From contig OZ024743.1 in assembly GCA_964016885.1 (NCBI GenBank), positions 187,096,040 to 187,160,039 on the forward strand: 64,000 nt of DNA. The letters are read 5' to 3'. Source of the stretch: Eledone cirrhosa (Eukaryota > Mollusca > Cephalopoda > Octopoda > Eledonidae). This document shows positions 34,141 to 45,411 of the stretch, piece by piece (position 1 is the stretch's first letter; each line of letters begins with the position of its first letter). The translations under genes and the position numbers were made by a program. A model generated the notes under the pieces. It did not search any database. It was not told the origin of the DNA and saw nothing but the letters and a program-made list of their open reading frames with translations.

Positions 34141-36735
34141 TTTGTATGTGTGCGTGTGTGTGTGTTAGACTGAGTTGAACATGGGTATAGAAATGTACTG
34201 GAAGTAAAATATGTTTTAGTCTTGATTAACTATATATTCTATTCTTTATTTAAGATAGCTTCAATACCTTACCACTGACAATGTATTGGAATTTCCTCAT
34301 CTATTGCCTATTTTGCTTATTCAGTTAAGTGTGTATTTTATTTTTGTTCATTAAATTTTCTGTAAGTGATGCAATGCAATTAAGTGAAATCAAAAATATA
34401 AGTTTCTAGTTGCATGTTTACACTCGTGTGTGTACATGATTTTATGTGCCTGTGATCACTTTACAAATGTGCATCTGTTTTGTTCTGTCCTGACTAAAAA
34501 ATAGAAAACATACTAAAATTGGAAATGTTCACTTGGTTTGAACTCTTGTATCTTGATCATTATTCCAGCACCTTAACCATTGAAGCATCAGACTTTTGCA
34601 CATACAATGTGTCAGAATTTTCATTTTTATTTTTATTTTACACTTGATAGATTGAATTAGCTCACTGTTAGTTGGGAATGGACTCACAGCTATAGTCCTA
34701 TAGATGATTTATCTTACCAGTCAAATCTCCAACAATATGTAATGCACCATGTATGACAGTTGCTGTACACCTAATATCAAATAAGTCTATCACATGTAAA
34801 ATAGAAAAAAATGGTGAAATACTCTGAAACTTTTTATACATAAAAACTAATTTATCTATGTTCATTAGATTACTTTCTCACTGATAATGTAAAACTTATA
34901 AACACTAGCATATTATTAATAGACTAATGCTTTTCTGGCACCTTCCTCCTTCAGACAAGGACTAGATAGAATAGGCAGGAGTTATTTTCTATAAAATTTG
35001 TTATAGTTTTATTGCTTTTTATTCAGATTCTACATTTATTTACCTTTCCTATCTTTAAATCTGGTTTGTTTTGGATATATGAATGCCAGTAGCCATTGAT
35101 AAAGACAGTGAAGCATTTATCTCGCAAACATTTATGATTGTTCATGCATCATAGCATTAATTTTCTTAGCGTTATTCTTTTATCATCTGTTTGTTAAATT
35201 GTGATATTCAAGAACATTTAAAAAATAATGTTTTATTTTCGATGTTATTTAGAATCAACAGTTAGAAAGTTAGGGTTTAGTTTTTCTCAGAGACATTTCT
35301 AAAATGTTTTCAGAAATATTTAAAGAGATCAATTCATTAATCTCAAGTCAAAGTCTCTTGTTTTATAAATCATTCACACTCATACATATTACTAAGAAGA
35401 CAACAAAAGCTAAGTTAATAATGTTGGAGTTTAAAATTAAAATTGCCAGGCACTGTACTAGATTCTATAAAGTATTAAGACTACTCACTACTACATGTAC
35501 ATGGTAGGTCGCTCAACTTGCTTAAAACAGCAGCCAAATATCTCTCAAACCTCACAGCTTTAAAAAAGGGTCACACTGTAAAATGTAGCTCTTGATAGAC
35601 AAAACGAAATCATGATAGTCATGATTGGAAAACATTTTAGTTGGAGTTTAACAATCACAACTGCTTCAACACTATAAGTCTTTAACTGCTAATGAAATAA
35701 AATTAAAGCAATCATCAACAAATAAGATTTTGGACATCATCATTCCTACCATTAATATTAGCCTCATCATCACCATTTTACGTTCCATTTTCCATGCTTG
35801 CATCGGTTTGACAGGTCTTTTCTTGCACAACATCCCCCACATTTAGTTCTAAAAGCAGTATATATGTTATAACAAGTTATTAAACTTTACTTCAAACTCC
35901 CATTCTAAATCAGAAAATGTGAACATTTTGCTGCATTAATACACTTACACAATTCTTTTGTCTATGAAGATACATAATCCTTCCTATTAATAATTTGTGA
36001 AGGTGTCATTCATTATTTAAATAATAAGTAAACACTGGAAATTTAAGAAATATTATGTGAATTTCATTCCATTGTAAAGAGATTTACCTTCACTCTGTAT
36101 TATATGTTGTTCAGCTTTTGAACAAGCAAATCCATATTCAAAGGTGTTCCAGTAATGATTCTATATAATTTTTTTTTTTTAGCTTATATGAAATTTTGTA
36201 TAGGCACATTGAGCTGTTACCTATAGAAATCTGCTTTTTTTCACTGATGTAGTTTTAAAATGTTGTCAGGTCATATGTAAATGTAACCATAATTTGTTAT
36301 ACTGTAAGTAATTGTGACAGTTGAATGTTACATATAAATAAGCTGTGGACTATTTATTTCATGTAGGAAACATAACTTTTAAAATTCCGATTCTAATAGA
36401 TATGCACTATTATGAGTTGAACGATCATGCTCTGCTTTTATTCAAACAATTTTTAAACTTTATTTCTTGGTCTTTCTATGGAATATGGATGTTTGATTTT
36501 CTTGCTACTTGATTTTTCATTGATTTTGCCATGCTGGCATCGGATGGATAGGCTTTTTTTGAGGTAATATTTTACAGCCAAATGACTCCATTTCTTTTAG
36601 CCACATCTTATGAAAATACTGCTTTTGGGGACCCAGTGAAGCCACCTGTGAGAGTAGACTTTTCATGGCACCACCACTACCACCTTAAAAGTGAATTGTA
36701 GAATTTTTGTCTGGGCACCAGTACACTCTATATAT
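34141..36735. other. Non-coding, AT-rich, mostly unique
   Basis: No gene recognised. It includes a short SINE tail at 35762-35830 (CATCATCACCATTTTACGTT, CATGCTTGCATCGGTTTGAC) and another at 36530-36560. The small frame at 35304-35507 has no motif. Confidence 0.6.
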
Positions 36736-36737
36736 AT

Positions 36738-37084
36738 CATAATCATCATCATTTCATCATTTCGTTTTTACGTCCACTTTTTTCCTGCTTGCAAGGGTGG
36801 GACGGGAACTGATTCTGGCTTGATTTCTACAGCTGGATGCCCTTCCTAGCACCAACCTCATTTACAGTGAGTGGTGGGTCCTTTTTTGCCGTGGCACCTC
36901 CACGACCACTTTGCAGTGGAATGATATGGACCCCAGTCCTATCATCTCATTTCTATAGCTGAGTAAAACTGGAGCAATGTGAAATAAAGTGTCTTGCTCA
37001 AGGAAACAACACATCACCCGGTCTGAGAATTGAACTCACAACCTTTCGATTGCCAGGCCAATGCTCTAACCACTAAGCCATGTG
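36738..37084 (-). repeat. Full-length SINE: tRNA head, body, LINE-like tail
   Basis: Minus strand. The head at 37084-36975 reads GGCACATGGCTTAGTGGTTA (A box), then TGAGTTCAATTCTCAGACCG (B box). Then the body, including the plus-strand phrase CTGGATGCCCTTCCTAGCAC, then a tail whose plus-strand form TTTTTACGTCCACTTTTTTC, CTGCTTGCAAGGGTGGGACGGG is nearly the same as the 3' end of the LINE at 29.9 kb. It ends in (CATCAT). This copy ties families B and C together as parts of one SINE and names its probable partner LINE. Confidence 0.85.
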
Positions 37085-37261
<177 letters not shown>

Positions 37262-37452
37262 ATATAATGAGTACTTGATTCATCTATTGTTTTATGATCA
37301 TTTCGAGAAGAAAATTATTGAAAAACATATCTTCTCTCCTGTCTATCCTCAGACTATATATAAATATTACACACAGTAGATGGACAGCTCACGTAGAGTT
37401 TGCTCGACGGTTACAGTTGTAGTTCCAAAAGTAATCCGGAGAAAAATAGAAG

Positions 37453-38129
37453 GATTTAAATGGATACAGTTTAGTTAAAAGGAATTTATTGACACGTGTT
37501 TCAATAACAGTTACATAACCTGAAAACAGCTGCTATCTACAAAGTATTAGTTATGCAGACATTCAATATTTCAATGTTATTATCAACTGTCATTTCATCA
37601 GAATAATTTTACTGAGGACCTGTTTGGTTTTTATAGAGAATATTAGGAGGGAGGGGTGAAGTTGTTAGAAGAATAGTTGAGGGAGTGGTTTTTTGATAGC
37701 AGTGAGAATTTTTGGTGGCAATGAGTAATTAGATTCTCATCTGTTGTTTTGACATTTTTATAGAATATATTATTGGTTATTTTTCTAAATCCATAGAAGG
37801 ATTAGAGATAGTATAGATATGCATGATTGGTTTTGTGTTTGCACTTAATTAATATTCAGACTTAAATTTTTCTTTCAAGTGTACGTATCCTTTCGCCCAC
37901 GCATTCACACACAAACATATATGCACACCTCTACAAAATACATATACTCACATACACATACTTACATGCTCATACTTACATACATATACACATGCACATA
38001 TATATATATATATATATATACATATATACATGTACATACATACGCATTCATGTGTATACATTTTCATACTCAACTAATCTTTATATATACACGTATAGAC
38101 ACACACATATATACATACATACTCCAGTC

Positions 38130-38168
<39 letters not shown>

Positions 38169-38503
38169 ACTTTAATACATGAATACACTTACATCTAACT
38201 ATACACATCAAACATATATATATATTTACTTATTTATATACATTTTCACATATATATACATACATATCGTCGCTTTTAGACACATTCATTATAGCATATT
38301 CGCACCTATTCTCATCAGCATATATTTCCATTATTAGTGTGGTAATTTAAGGTTATTAATATACATATATATGTTGAGAAGTGATTGTTTTTATATTTTT
38401 CTAACTAGATTGAGGTTTATATAGTTGGGGGGATGTCCCTCTTTTATGTAATATTCAGCTTGTAGTGGGAAAAAAGGGTTTTAGTTCGGTGACGGCAGAA
38501 TAA
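37453..38503 (-). repeat. PLE 1 left arm (3' region, long terminal-type repeat)
   Basis: Contains the last part of the GIY-YIG region (to about 38444), CA/TA microsatellites at 37900-38230, and a hammerhead-like fold at 37481-37610. The TA runs are shorter than in the right arm. Confidence 0.85.
37481..37610 (-). ncRNA. Hammerhead ribozyme candidate (PLE 1)
   Basis: Minus strand, in order: stem I strand AAAATTATT (37610-37602), core CTGATGA (37601-37595), stem II strand AATGACAGTT (37594-37585), a 72-nt apical region, stem II strand AACTGTTATT (37512-37503), core GAAA with stem III AC/GT closed by ACGT and cleavage-site C (GAAACACGTGTC, 37502-37491), stem I strand AATAAATTCC (37490-37481). 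Stem II pairs over 10 bp with one G-U. Stem I pairs over 5 bp, a mismatch, then 2 bp. Hammerheads with a very short stem III are known from PLE repeats. The long stem II apex and the A-U closing pair are unusual. Activity is not shown. Confidence 0.65.
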
Positions 38504-39943
38504 TGTTCGTTCAATTCTGTTATTAAGCAATTTCTTCTTGTGTGTGATTATGTAATAAATCTCAAGATTACACAATTTTCAGAAATTTTGGCTCCTGGAA
38601 AAGCTTTGGGTTTTAGCTAATTTCTCCCATTTTAGGGTAAACTTTTGATCGCTATCCCTGAGCGTCCAAGCTTTTTCTGCTAAAGTTGTTACATTTCTTT
38701 GGCTCTAGTGTTTTATTGAGTAATAATGCCTATATAATCGAGATTTAAACGATGTTGCCGTTGATCCCACGTAATACCACTCGTTGCCTCCGGATTTAAT
38801 GGTACACTTATAAATGATATTTTTTTCCAGGCAGTTATTGCCGAGGGGGCAGTTGTCAGGATAGGTGCAGTTACAGTTGTGTACGTTGGGTTTTCTCTGG
38901 AGTAGTATTGCGGACGAACTTAGGTGTGGTTTATTTATGTTCTGTAGTGTATTGTCTACTGTTTTTTTTGTGTTCTTTGTACTTAAGTTTTTAGTGTTTT
39001 CGTTTAACCTTCTAGTATTGATCTTTTTTATGTGTTGTTCAAAATTTAACGCTGTAGAGTATGACAGTCTTATAGTGGTAGGGTTTAGGATTTTGTGGTA
39101 TTTGTGTGATGTAGGAAAATGTCTCTTAATTATTTTAAAGAAGAGTACTGGTAAATTTGTACTAATGGAACTATTGTATTCAGGGTTATACCATAAGTAC
39201 TCTTTGCATCGCTTCCTATTAGTTTTGTTTGTTGGTTTACTGGTGTGTATACTATGGTAGTAAGTGTGGTTTGGTGTTGTGTTATTATATCTACCTATGT
39301 GGGATTTATTTTGGGTGTTTTGATTGTTCTCATCTATATACTCTATTTTGTTGATGTAGCCTGCTTTACTAAGGGCGTTATCGTAGTACTCGGCGTGTTC
39401 TTTAAATACTTGTATGTTAGAAGATAGACCCGAGATTCTAAGGGAAATATTTTTAGGGATAGATTTAATTATAGAGATGGGGTGGTTAGACCCAACATTT
39501 ACGTACTTGAGATTTTCATTCAAGTTATGAAACGGTTTAATCAGACCAGAGTTTAAATTGAGTGTGACATCTATGAAGTTAACTACTTTAAGGTTGTATT
39601 CATATGTTATAGTTAGTCCTATTTCGAGTAGTAGTTTTCTTATATCTTTGCGTAGTTTTTCTAGTTTTTGGTTATTTAGGTTTTTAACTAGGAGGAGAAC
39701 ATCGTCGCGGTATATTCCACCGTGGAGATTGCTGAATTTTTCCTGGAGTCTAAAGGCGATAAATAACCCCACAATATCAGTTATTTCCGCCGAATCGTTA
39801 GAGCCCGTTGTTTTGTCAAAGTTAGAGGGTCTTTCTTTACGAACCCAATAACTGTTCTCAAATTTGACTATAGTTTTCCTAGCTTCTAATATAATCTTAA
39901 TTTCATCGTTTGTAAGGTCAGAGCTATCCTTATTCTGCCGTCA
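38444..39943 (-). pseudogene. PLE 1 reverse transcriptase + GIY-YIG endonuclease
   Basis: Minus strand. The frame is open from the junction at about 39943 to a TAG at 38705-38707. It begins inside the RT: DLTNDEIKIILEARK, a region with WVRKERPSNFDKTTGS, IVGLFIAF, then IYRDDVLLLVKN with the YRDD catalytic pair, ITYEYNLKVVNFIDVTLNL and NHPISIIKSIPKNISLRISG, all matching PLE RT palm and thumb. A linker with Cys residues (HNCNCTYPDNCPLGNNC) precedes GIY-YIG motifs IIYKCTI...WYYVGSTATSFKSRLYRH. After the TAG the frame still reads GIY-YIG-like sequence (LNNRIERTLFCRHR) through a TGA at 38579 to TAA at 38444. So the element lost the RT N-terminus and has two nonsense changes. In life it would prime on chromosome ends or nicks and copy its own RNA. 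Confidence 0.8.
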
Positions 39944-40261
39944 CCGAACTAAAACCCTTTTTTCCCACTACAAGCTGAATATTACATAAAAGAGGGACAT
40001 CCCCCCAACTATATAAACCTCAATCTAGTTAGAAAAATATAAAAACAATCTCTTCTCAACATATATGTATATTAATAACCTTAAATTACCACACTAATAA
40101 TGGAAAGATATGCTGATGAGAATAGGTGCGAATATTATGATATAATGAATGTGTCTAAAAGCGACCATATGTATGTATATATATGTGAAAATGTATATAA
40201 ATAAGTAAATATATATATATGTTTGATGTGTATAGTTTGATGGAAGTGTATTCATGTATTA

Positions 40262-40323
<62 letters not shown>

Positions 40324-40984
40324 TAGACTGGAGTATGTATGTATATATGTGTGTGTCTATACGTGTGTATATAAAGATAAGTTGAGTATGAAAATGTATA
40401 CACATGGATGCGTATGTATGCACATGTATATATGTATATATATGTATATATATATGTGCATGTGTATATGTATGTAAGTATGAGCATGTAAGTATGTGTA
40501 TGTGAGTATATGTATTTTGTAGAGGTGTGCATATATGTTTGTGTGTGAATGCGTGGGCAAAAGGATACGTACACTTGAAAGAAAAATTTAAGTCTGAATG
40601 TTAATTAAGTGCAAACACAAAACCAACCATGCATATCTATACTATCTCTAATCCTTCTATAGATTTAGAAAAATAACCAATAATATATTCTATAAAAATG
40701 TCAAAACAACAGATGGGAATCTAATTACTCACTGCCACCAAAAATTCTCAGTGCTATCAAAAAACCACTCCCTCAATTATTCTTCTAACAACTTCACCCC
40801 TCCCTCCTAATATTCTCTATAAAAATCAAACAGGTCCTCAGTAAAATTAGTTGATAATAACATTGAAATATTGAATGTCTGCATAACTAATACTTTGTAG
40901 ATAGCAGCTGTTTTCAGGTTATGTAACTGTTATTGAAACACGTGTCAATAAATTCCTTTTAACTAAACTGTATCCTTTTAAATC
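39930..40984 (+). repeat. PLE 1 right arm (inverted copy of the 3' region)
   Basis: Inverted duplicate of the left arm with longer TA runs at 40267-40316. Relative to the left arm it lacks 16 bp at 40849/40850, which removes the whole CTGATGA core of the hammerhead; the GAAACACGTGTC half remains at 40935-40946. Confidence 0.85.
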
Positions 40985-41480
40985 TAAGCATATGTTTTGT
41001 TTATACCTTTACTTATTTGCATAGGTAAGTATATATTACCCGTATGTTTTGTGAAGGTACGTATACCTTCTCGTACGTATATTTGATTGTTATGGCGTAT
41101 AATTTTTTAATATATTCTGGTACATATGGTTCGGCTATGTGTATACGGGTGTTTTGTCTGTGTGAGTATGCAGGTTCGTACGTATGTAGGGCGTGTGTAT
41201 ATGTGTACTTCATGTTTTGGTTGACTTACGTCTCCGAATAGTCGTGTATTTACTTGTAGGTATGTGCGTGCGCTTGTTATATACGTATTTATTTATTTAT
41301 ATACGTTTATATAATTATTTATTTATTTGTATACACGCATACACACACACACATATTTATATGTGCGTGGTTTTGTTTACCTATGGTAAGTTTTTGCGTA
41401 TGCTTGTGTATGTACGTATTTGTTTGCGTGTATGTATTTATTTATTTCTATTACTTCTGTATTGTATTTATTTACTTTGT
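40985..41480. other. Non-coding, TG/TA-rich
   Basis: Degenerate TATGTGTA and TTTATTTATATACG runs, no gene. Open frames on both strands reflect composition. Confidence 0.6.
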
Positions 41481-41484
41481 TCTT

Positions 41485-41965
41485 AACTCTGTAGCGGAGA
41501 TTCATTCGGTCTCCTAGTTAGAATTTTAGTCTACGACTTCTGCTATACCATTTACGTGGTTTTGTCTTTGCGTGCTATTGTTCTCCACGCTCCACTTATG
41601 ACGTATTATCTTCGTTTTTTTCGTTCATTGCCAGAGAACGTCTCTATGCACCACCTAAGAGAACATTAGTCTACGACCTCTTTTATACCATAAACGTGGT
41701 TCTGTCTTTGCGCGTAATTGTTTTTCACCGCTCCTATTAATGACGTATCTTATTCGTTTTTTCCCGTTCTTTGCCAGCGAACGTTTCCACGAACCAAAGT
41801 ATCGTCTTCCTGTCTTCCTCCGGTTGCAACGTTTTTTGAAATATCCAGTTCTGCGTTTACAGATTGACTTTGTTAGTTTCAGAAGATCCCGTTAAGGGTG
41901 AAAGCAGCGATTCTTTGCTTAAACTTTAATCTGTTATTTTAATAAATATTTGCTCTACGGTTCTT
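41485..41965 (-). repeat. LTR-like dispersed repeat, copy 2, with tandem promoter-like segment
   Basis: On the minus strand it begins ACCGTAGAGCAAATATTTAT and matches 25526-25790 in order. A segment of about 140 bp is tandemly duplicated (41526-41665 and 41666-41805). In one unit the sequence GGTATAAAAGAGGTCGTAGA (TATAAAAG at 41680-41687) looks like a TATA box. The other unit has the weaker TATAGCAGAAG. Compact size, no ORF and a TATA box suggest a solo LTR or LTR fragment, but no TG/CA ends were confirmed. Confidence 0.5.
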
Positions 41966-42015
41966 ATATATTTGATATATATTTATCCTTATCGAGCCCT
42001 CTTTGGATTTTAGTC

Positions 42016-42247
<232 letters not shown>

Positions 42248-42249
42248 AT

Positions 42250-43106
42250 ATACTAGCTGAATTACTCGGCATACATAAACAATAAATATGAAGATATGTT
42301 TTTTTTTCTCATAATTATTTCTAAATGTTTATATTTTATTAAAGAATATCAAAATTGTAATGATAATAGAATTTAGAAATGAAAAAATGTCAATCTTGAA
42401 GCGAAGCACCTTAGGGTAAATAATATTCATTGTGTAATTCATGTAAGTGTAGATGTGTGTGTGTATTTAATAACGTACCTAATGAACGCGCAAATACACA
42501 CACTCACTGACACATACATATTCATATACAAAATGTGACGTCCTATTGTTTTAATCCAAATGAAAATAAAAATTATCACACATACACATATACTAAAACT
42601 GACACACACATATATACATTCACACACACCTGTCTGTCATCACATATGTATCCGTTTGTGTAGATCTGTGTGCACACTCGTATACAAAATCTGACATTGT
42701 CGTGGTGGTGGTTTACTATAGTTGACTAAAGAAAATATCATTATGATAGTCAACACACATATACTCACACACATTATGTGTATGTATGTGTAGATGTGTG
42801 AGTATTTAATTCTCTGAGGCCTAACATACATAACAAACAAACACACACTCACAGACACATACACACTCATATACAAAATGTGAGTCGTCATCGTGGTGAT
42901 GGTGATTTACTTTAGTTGACTATAAAAATATTATTTTAGTTAAAATCTTATATTGTTTTAATCTAAATGAAAATAAAAATTACATATTGACACTCCTGGG
43001 TTCTAATATTATTAACCTTGTAAAATTTGATTTAATTTGGTCCAACCGTTAGAGAATGCATAGAAACAGACAGACAGACAGACGAAGAATTTTATATATA
43101 GAGAGA
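42250..43106 (+). repeat. Possible non-autonomous element with CAGA repeats at its right end
   Basis: Left end TACTAGCTGAATTACTCGGC; right end GGTCCAACCGTTAGAGAATG, (CAGA)n, GAAGAATTTTATATATAGAG. In my memory these two end types occur together in invertebrate repeats, which is why I join them. An internal imperfect duplication occurs: AATTCATGTAAGTGTAGATGTGTG at 42437 and TATGTATGTGTAGATGTGTG at 42782. TTGTTTTAATC(C/T)AAATGAAAATAAAAATTA occurs twice, at 42548 and 42954. No coding. Confidence 0.4.
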
Positions 43107-43267
43107 TATACACTATAGGAAAATTTTGTGTGTATGTATATATGTATGTGTGTATGTTTGTTTGAGTGTAAGTGCATATGCATGTAGGTTTGTATGTTAT
43201 ATGTATATATATATGTATGTACATATGTGTACGTATGTATCTATGTATGTACTTACATATGTATGCA

Positions 43268-43298
<31 letters not shown>

Positions 43299-43597
43299 GT
43301 ATATGCGTGTGTACATATGTATGTATATCTATATATATATATGTATGCTTCACGTATGTGTGTAAATGTATATGTATTTATATATATGTACACATGTTTA
43401 TGCATGTGGATGGATGTACATGACTGGAATACCATCTATATATATATCAAGGATATACATATCCACATGTTTATGCATGTATGTATGCACTCATGTATGT
43501 GTGTGAATGTATATGTATTTATATGTGTGTAATGTAACTATGTGTATGCGTGTGTATGTATATATGAACTCATGTATGTTCCCATCCAACCAAATTT
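43107..43597. repeat. TATG/TGTA microsatellite cluster
   Basis: Degenerate TGTATGTATA with embedded TATATA. No gene. Confidence 0.9.
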
Positions 43598-43613
43598 ATA
43601 TGGTTATAATAAC

Positions 43614-43800
43614 TGTTTCTACTTTAAGCACAAGGCCAGCAAATTACCCAGTGCATTACTGGTACTTTATTTTATCGACCCCGTAAGGATGAAAGGCAAA
43701 GTCAACCTCGGCGGGATTTGAACTCAGATCGTAAAGGGACGTAACTATGCGGGAAAGCATGGCGTCCGACCCTCTACCGATACTGCCAATCCACCGCCCT
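43614..43800 (-). repeat. Family A SINE with perfect 16-bp target duplication
   Basis: TGTTTCTACTTTAAGCACAA to TGCCAATCCACCGCCCT. The flanks ATATGGTTATAATAAC at 43598-43613 and 43801-43816 are identical. Full length with intact A and B boxes. This fixes the real ends of the family: element 187 bp, 3' end at TGTTTCTAC on the complementary strand. Confidence 0.96.
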
Positions 43801-44011
43801 ATATGGTTATAATAACAATTAATAATTATGGCACATAAGTACAACTGTATATTGTGGTTAACTTATTATTACTATTTTTTTTATTCTTATTTTATTTACA
43901 GCCTACCTTCATCTTAGGTACATAGCTTACTATGTAACTCATAAACGATGACTTCGGTAGTTTCCGCCCGCTTTCGTAATCGTTAACAAGTCATGTTATA
44001 TATACACACGC

Positions 44012-44200
<189 letters not shown>

Positions 44201-44291
44201 TATATATACCAATGTTGCATGGTATAAATAAAAAATCAAATATGATTGTGAATTGCGCACATGGAGTGGAAACATAGGTTGTAGTGTGTGT

Positions 44292-44539
44292 TGTTAGAAA
44301 AAGCTATCTCACTTACCGCTTTTCACAGGCGCCGCTAAATTCCACTGCAGGTACTCCTCTTCCACGTGCGTCCGACTGCTTAACACCGGGAGCTGCCCCA
44401 AACTCGCGTCCACACCGTATGCTGGTCACCACTAGAGAGAGGCCCTCTCCTGGCCCTTCCGGTCGAGCACTCAAAAACCCCTTCCGGTCGAGCACTCCCC
44501 CCCTCGCCTCCGGCCACCGCACGCCACACCATACCCACA
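44292..44539 (-). repeat. 3' LTR
   Basis: 248 bp, plus-strand TGTTAGAAAAAGCTATCTCA...CACACCATACCCACA. It differs from the 5' LTR by a few substitutions and by having fewer copies of a CTTCCGGTCGAGCA(C/T) unit. Confidence 0.92.
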
Positions 44540-44554
44540 CGCCCCCCTCATCTC
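44540..44554 (-). promoter_or_regulatory. Polypurine tract
   Basis: Minus strand GAGATGAGGGGGGCG lies directly upstream of the 3' LTR, the expected place for plus-strand DNA priming. Confidence 0.75.
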
Positions 44555-45411
44555 AAGGATCAATTTCCCCCTCGTCCCTCTGCATATGAAAGTCTGCCGT
44601 CCAGGTCGGTGGTCTACGACTTCGTTGCGATCTTCGTAGTATTGGGGCAGGGCTCTGGGTTTCCTCTTCCTCGGAGTCCGTCGACACAGTGATTCTTCTT
44701 ACATCCAGGACATGACGTGGTACCCCGTCTACGGACACATTGTTCTTTGAATTTACGGCCGTCACCGTTCCCCTTCCCCATTGAGATGTGCAACGTGCAT
44801 CTGGGGGCTTAACCCAGACTTCTTCGCCCACCTGCACGAATGCACTCTCTCTCCCCACTGGCCGTTGTGGTGGCGTGCACGGGTGCCGCCACTCGTATTT
44901 GAATATTGCTCTATGTGGCACCGATTCCTCGACCTGTCAAACCCGAGGGGACATATTGTACCAGAACACTGCCTCCATTGGTGAGATATGGCCCCGCTCC
45001 GCCATTGCCTTGATCGTCCGGTGGTGTCGCTCCACGATTCCATTCCCGCTCGGCCTGTGCGCCGCTCTGAAGAAACGGTCTACCTTCCATCCATCGAGCA
45101 TCTCCCTCAGTGCCTCCGAGCGGAACGCTGCGCTGTTGTCCATCAGCAGTTCATCCACAGGGCCCTGCTCCAAGAACACCTCTCTCAACGTCCGCACGAT
45201 TTCCTCGGCCGTTCCAGTCTTCATCTCCCTCCATATCGCCATTCGACCTGGTCCACAGTCGACCATCGAGAGGTACGTTCCCTGCCGGTAGTGCGTCACA
45301 TCCACCGCTAATCGCTTCCAGTCGCGATCCACCGGGAGGCTTCCCGTTTCGTGTACACCCGGGGCGGGATCAATGGACTGACATCGGACGCAGCCTCTAA
45401 TCCCCCCCCCC
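44553..45411 (-). pseudogene. Integrase (C-terminal part of pol)
   Basis: Minus strand. After a poly-G tract (plus-strand C run 45402-45411) the frame shifts. It resumes with GCVRCQS (the CC half of the HHCC zinc-binding domain), then DVTHY with the first catalytic Asp, LLMDNSAAF with the second, and GNGIVERHHRTIK with the Glu: a D,D,E core. A TGA at 44937-44939 follows NMSPRV, and the same frame continues beyond it (QVEESVPHRA) to an SH3-like C-terminal region (VGEEVWVKPP..., VPRHVLDVRR) ending near 44553. It would insert the element's cDNA. Two lesions, the frameshift and the stop, disable this copy. Confidence 0.85.

Larger units (their letters stand above)
37453..40984 (-). mobile_element. 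Penelope-like element 1 between 1.05-kb inverted arms
   Basis: The left arm 37453-38503 and right arm 39930-40984 are reverse complements apart from microsatellite length and small indels. The 1426-bp spacer carries RT and GIY-YIG coding sequence on the minus strand. The left arm is the natural 3' end, continuing from the ORF. The right arm is an extra inverted copy joined where the RT is cut off. Inverted or tandem partial copies with 5' truncation are typical of PLEs. Boundaries come from matching GATTTAAA...GGATACAG (outer) and GACGGCAGAATAA (inner). Confidence 0.85.

Noticed and set aside
38865..39260. Plus-strand frame with hydrophobic, membrane-like sequence
   Set aside because: Antisense shadow of the PLE 1 reverse transcriptase linker; composition explains the apparent hydrophobicity.
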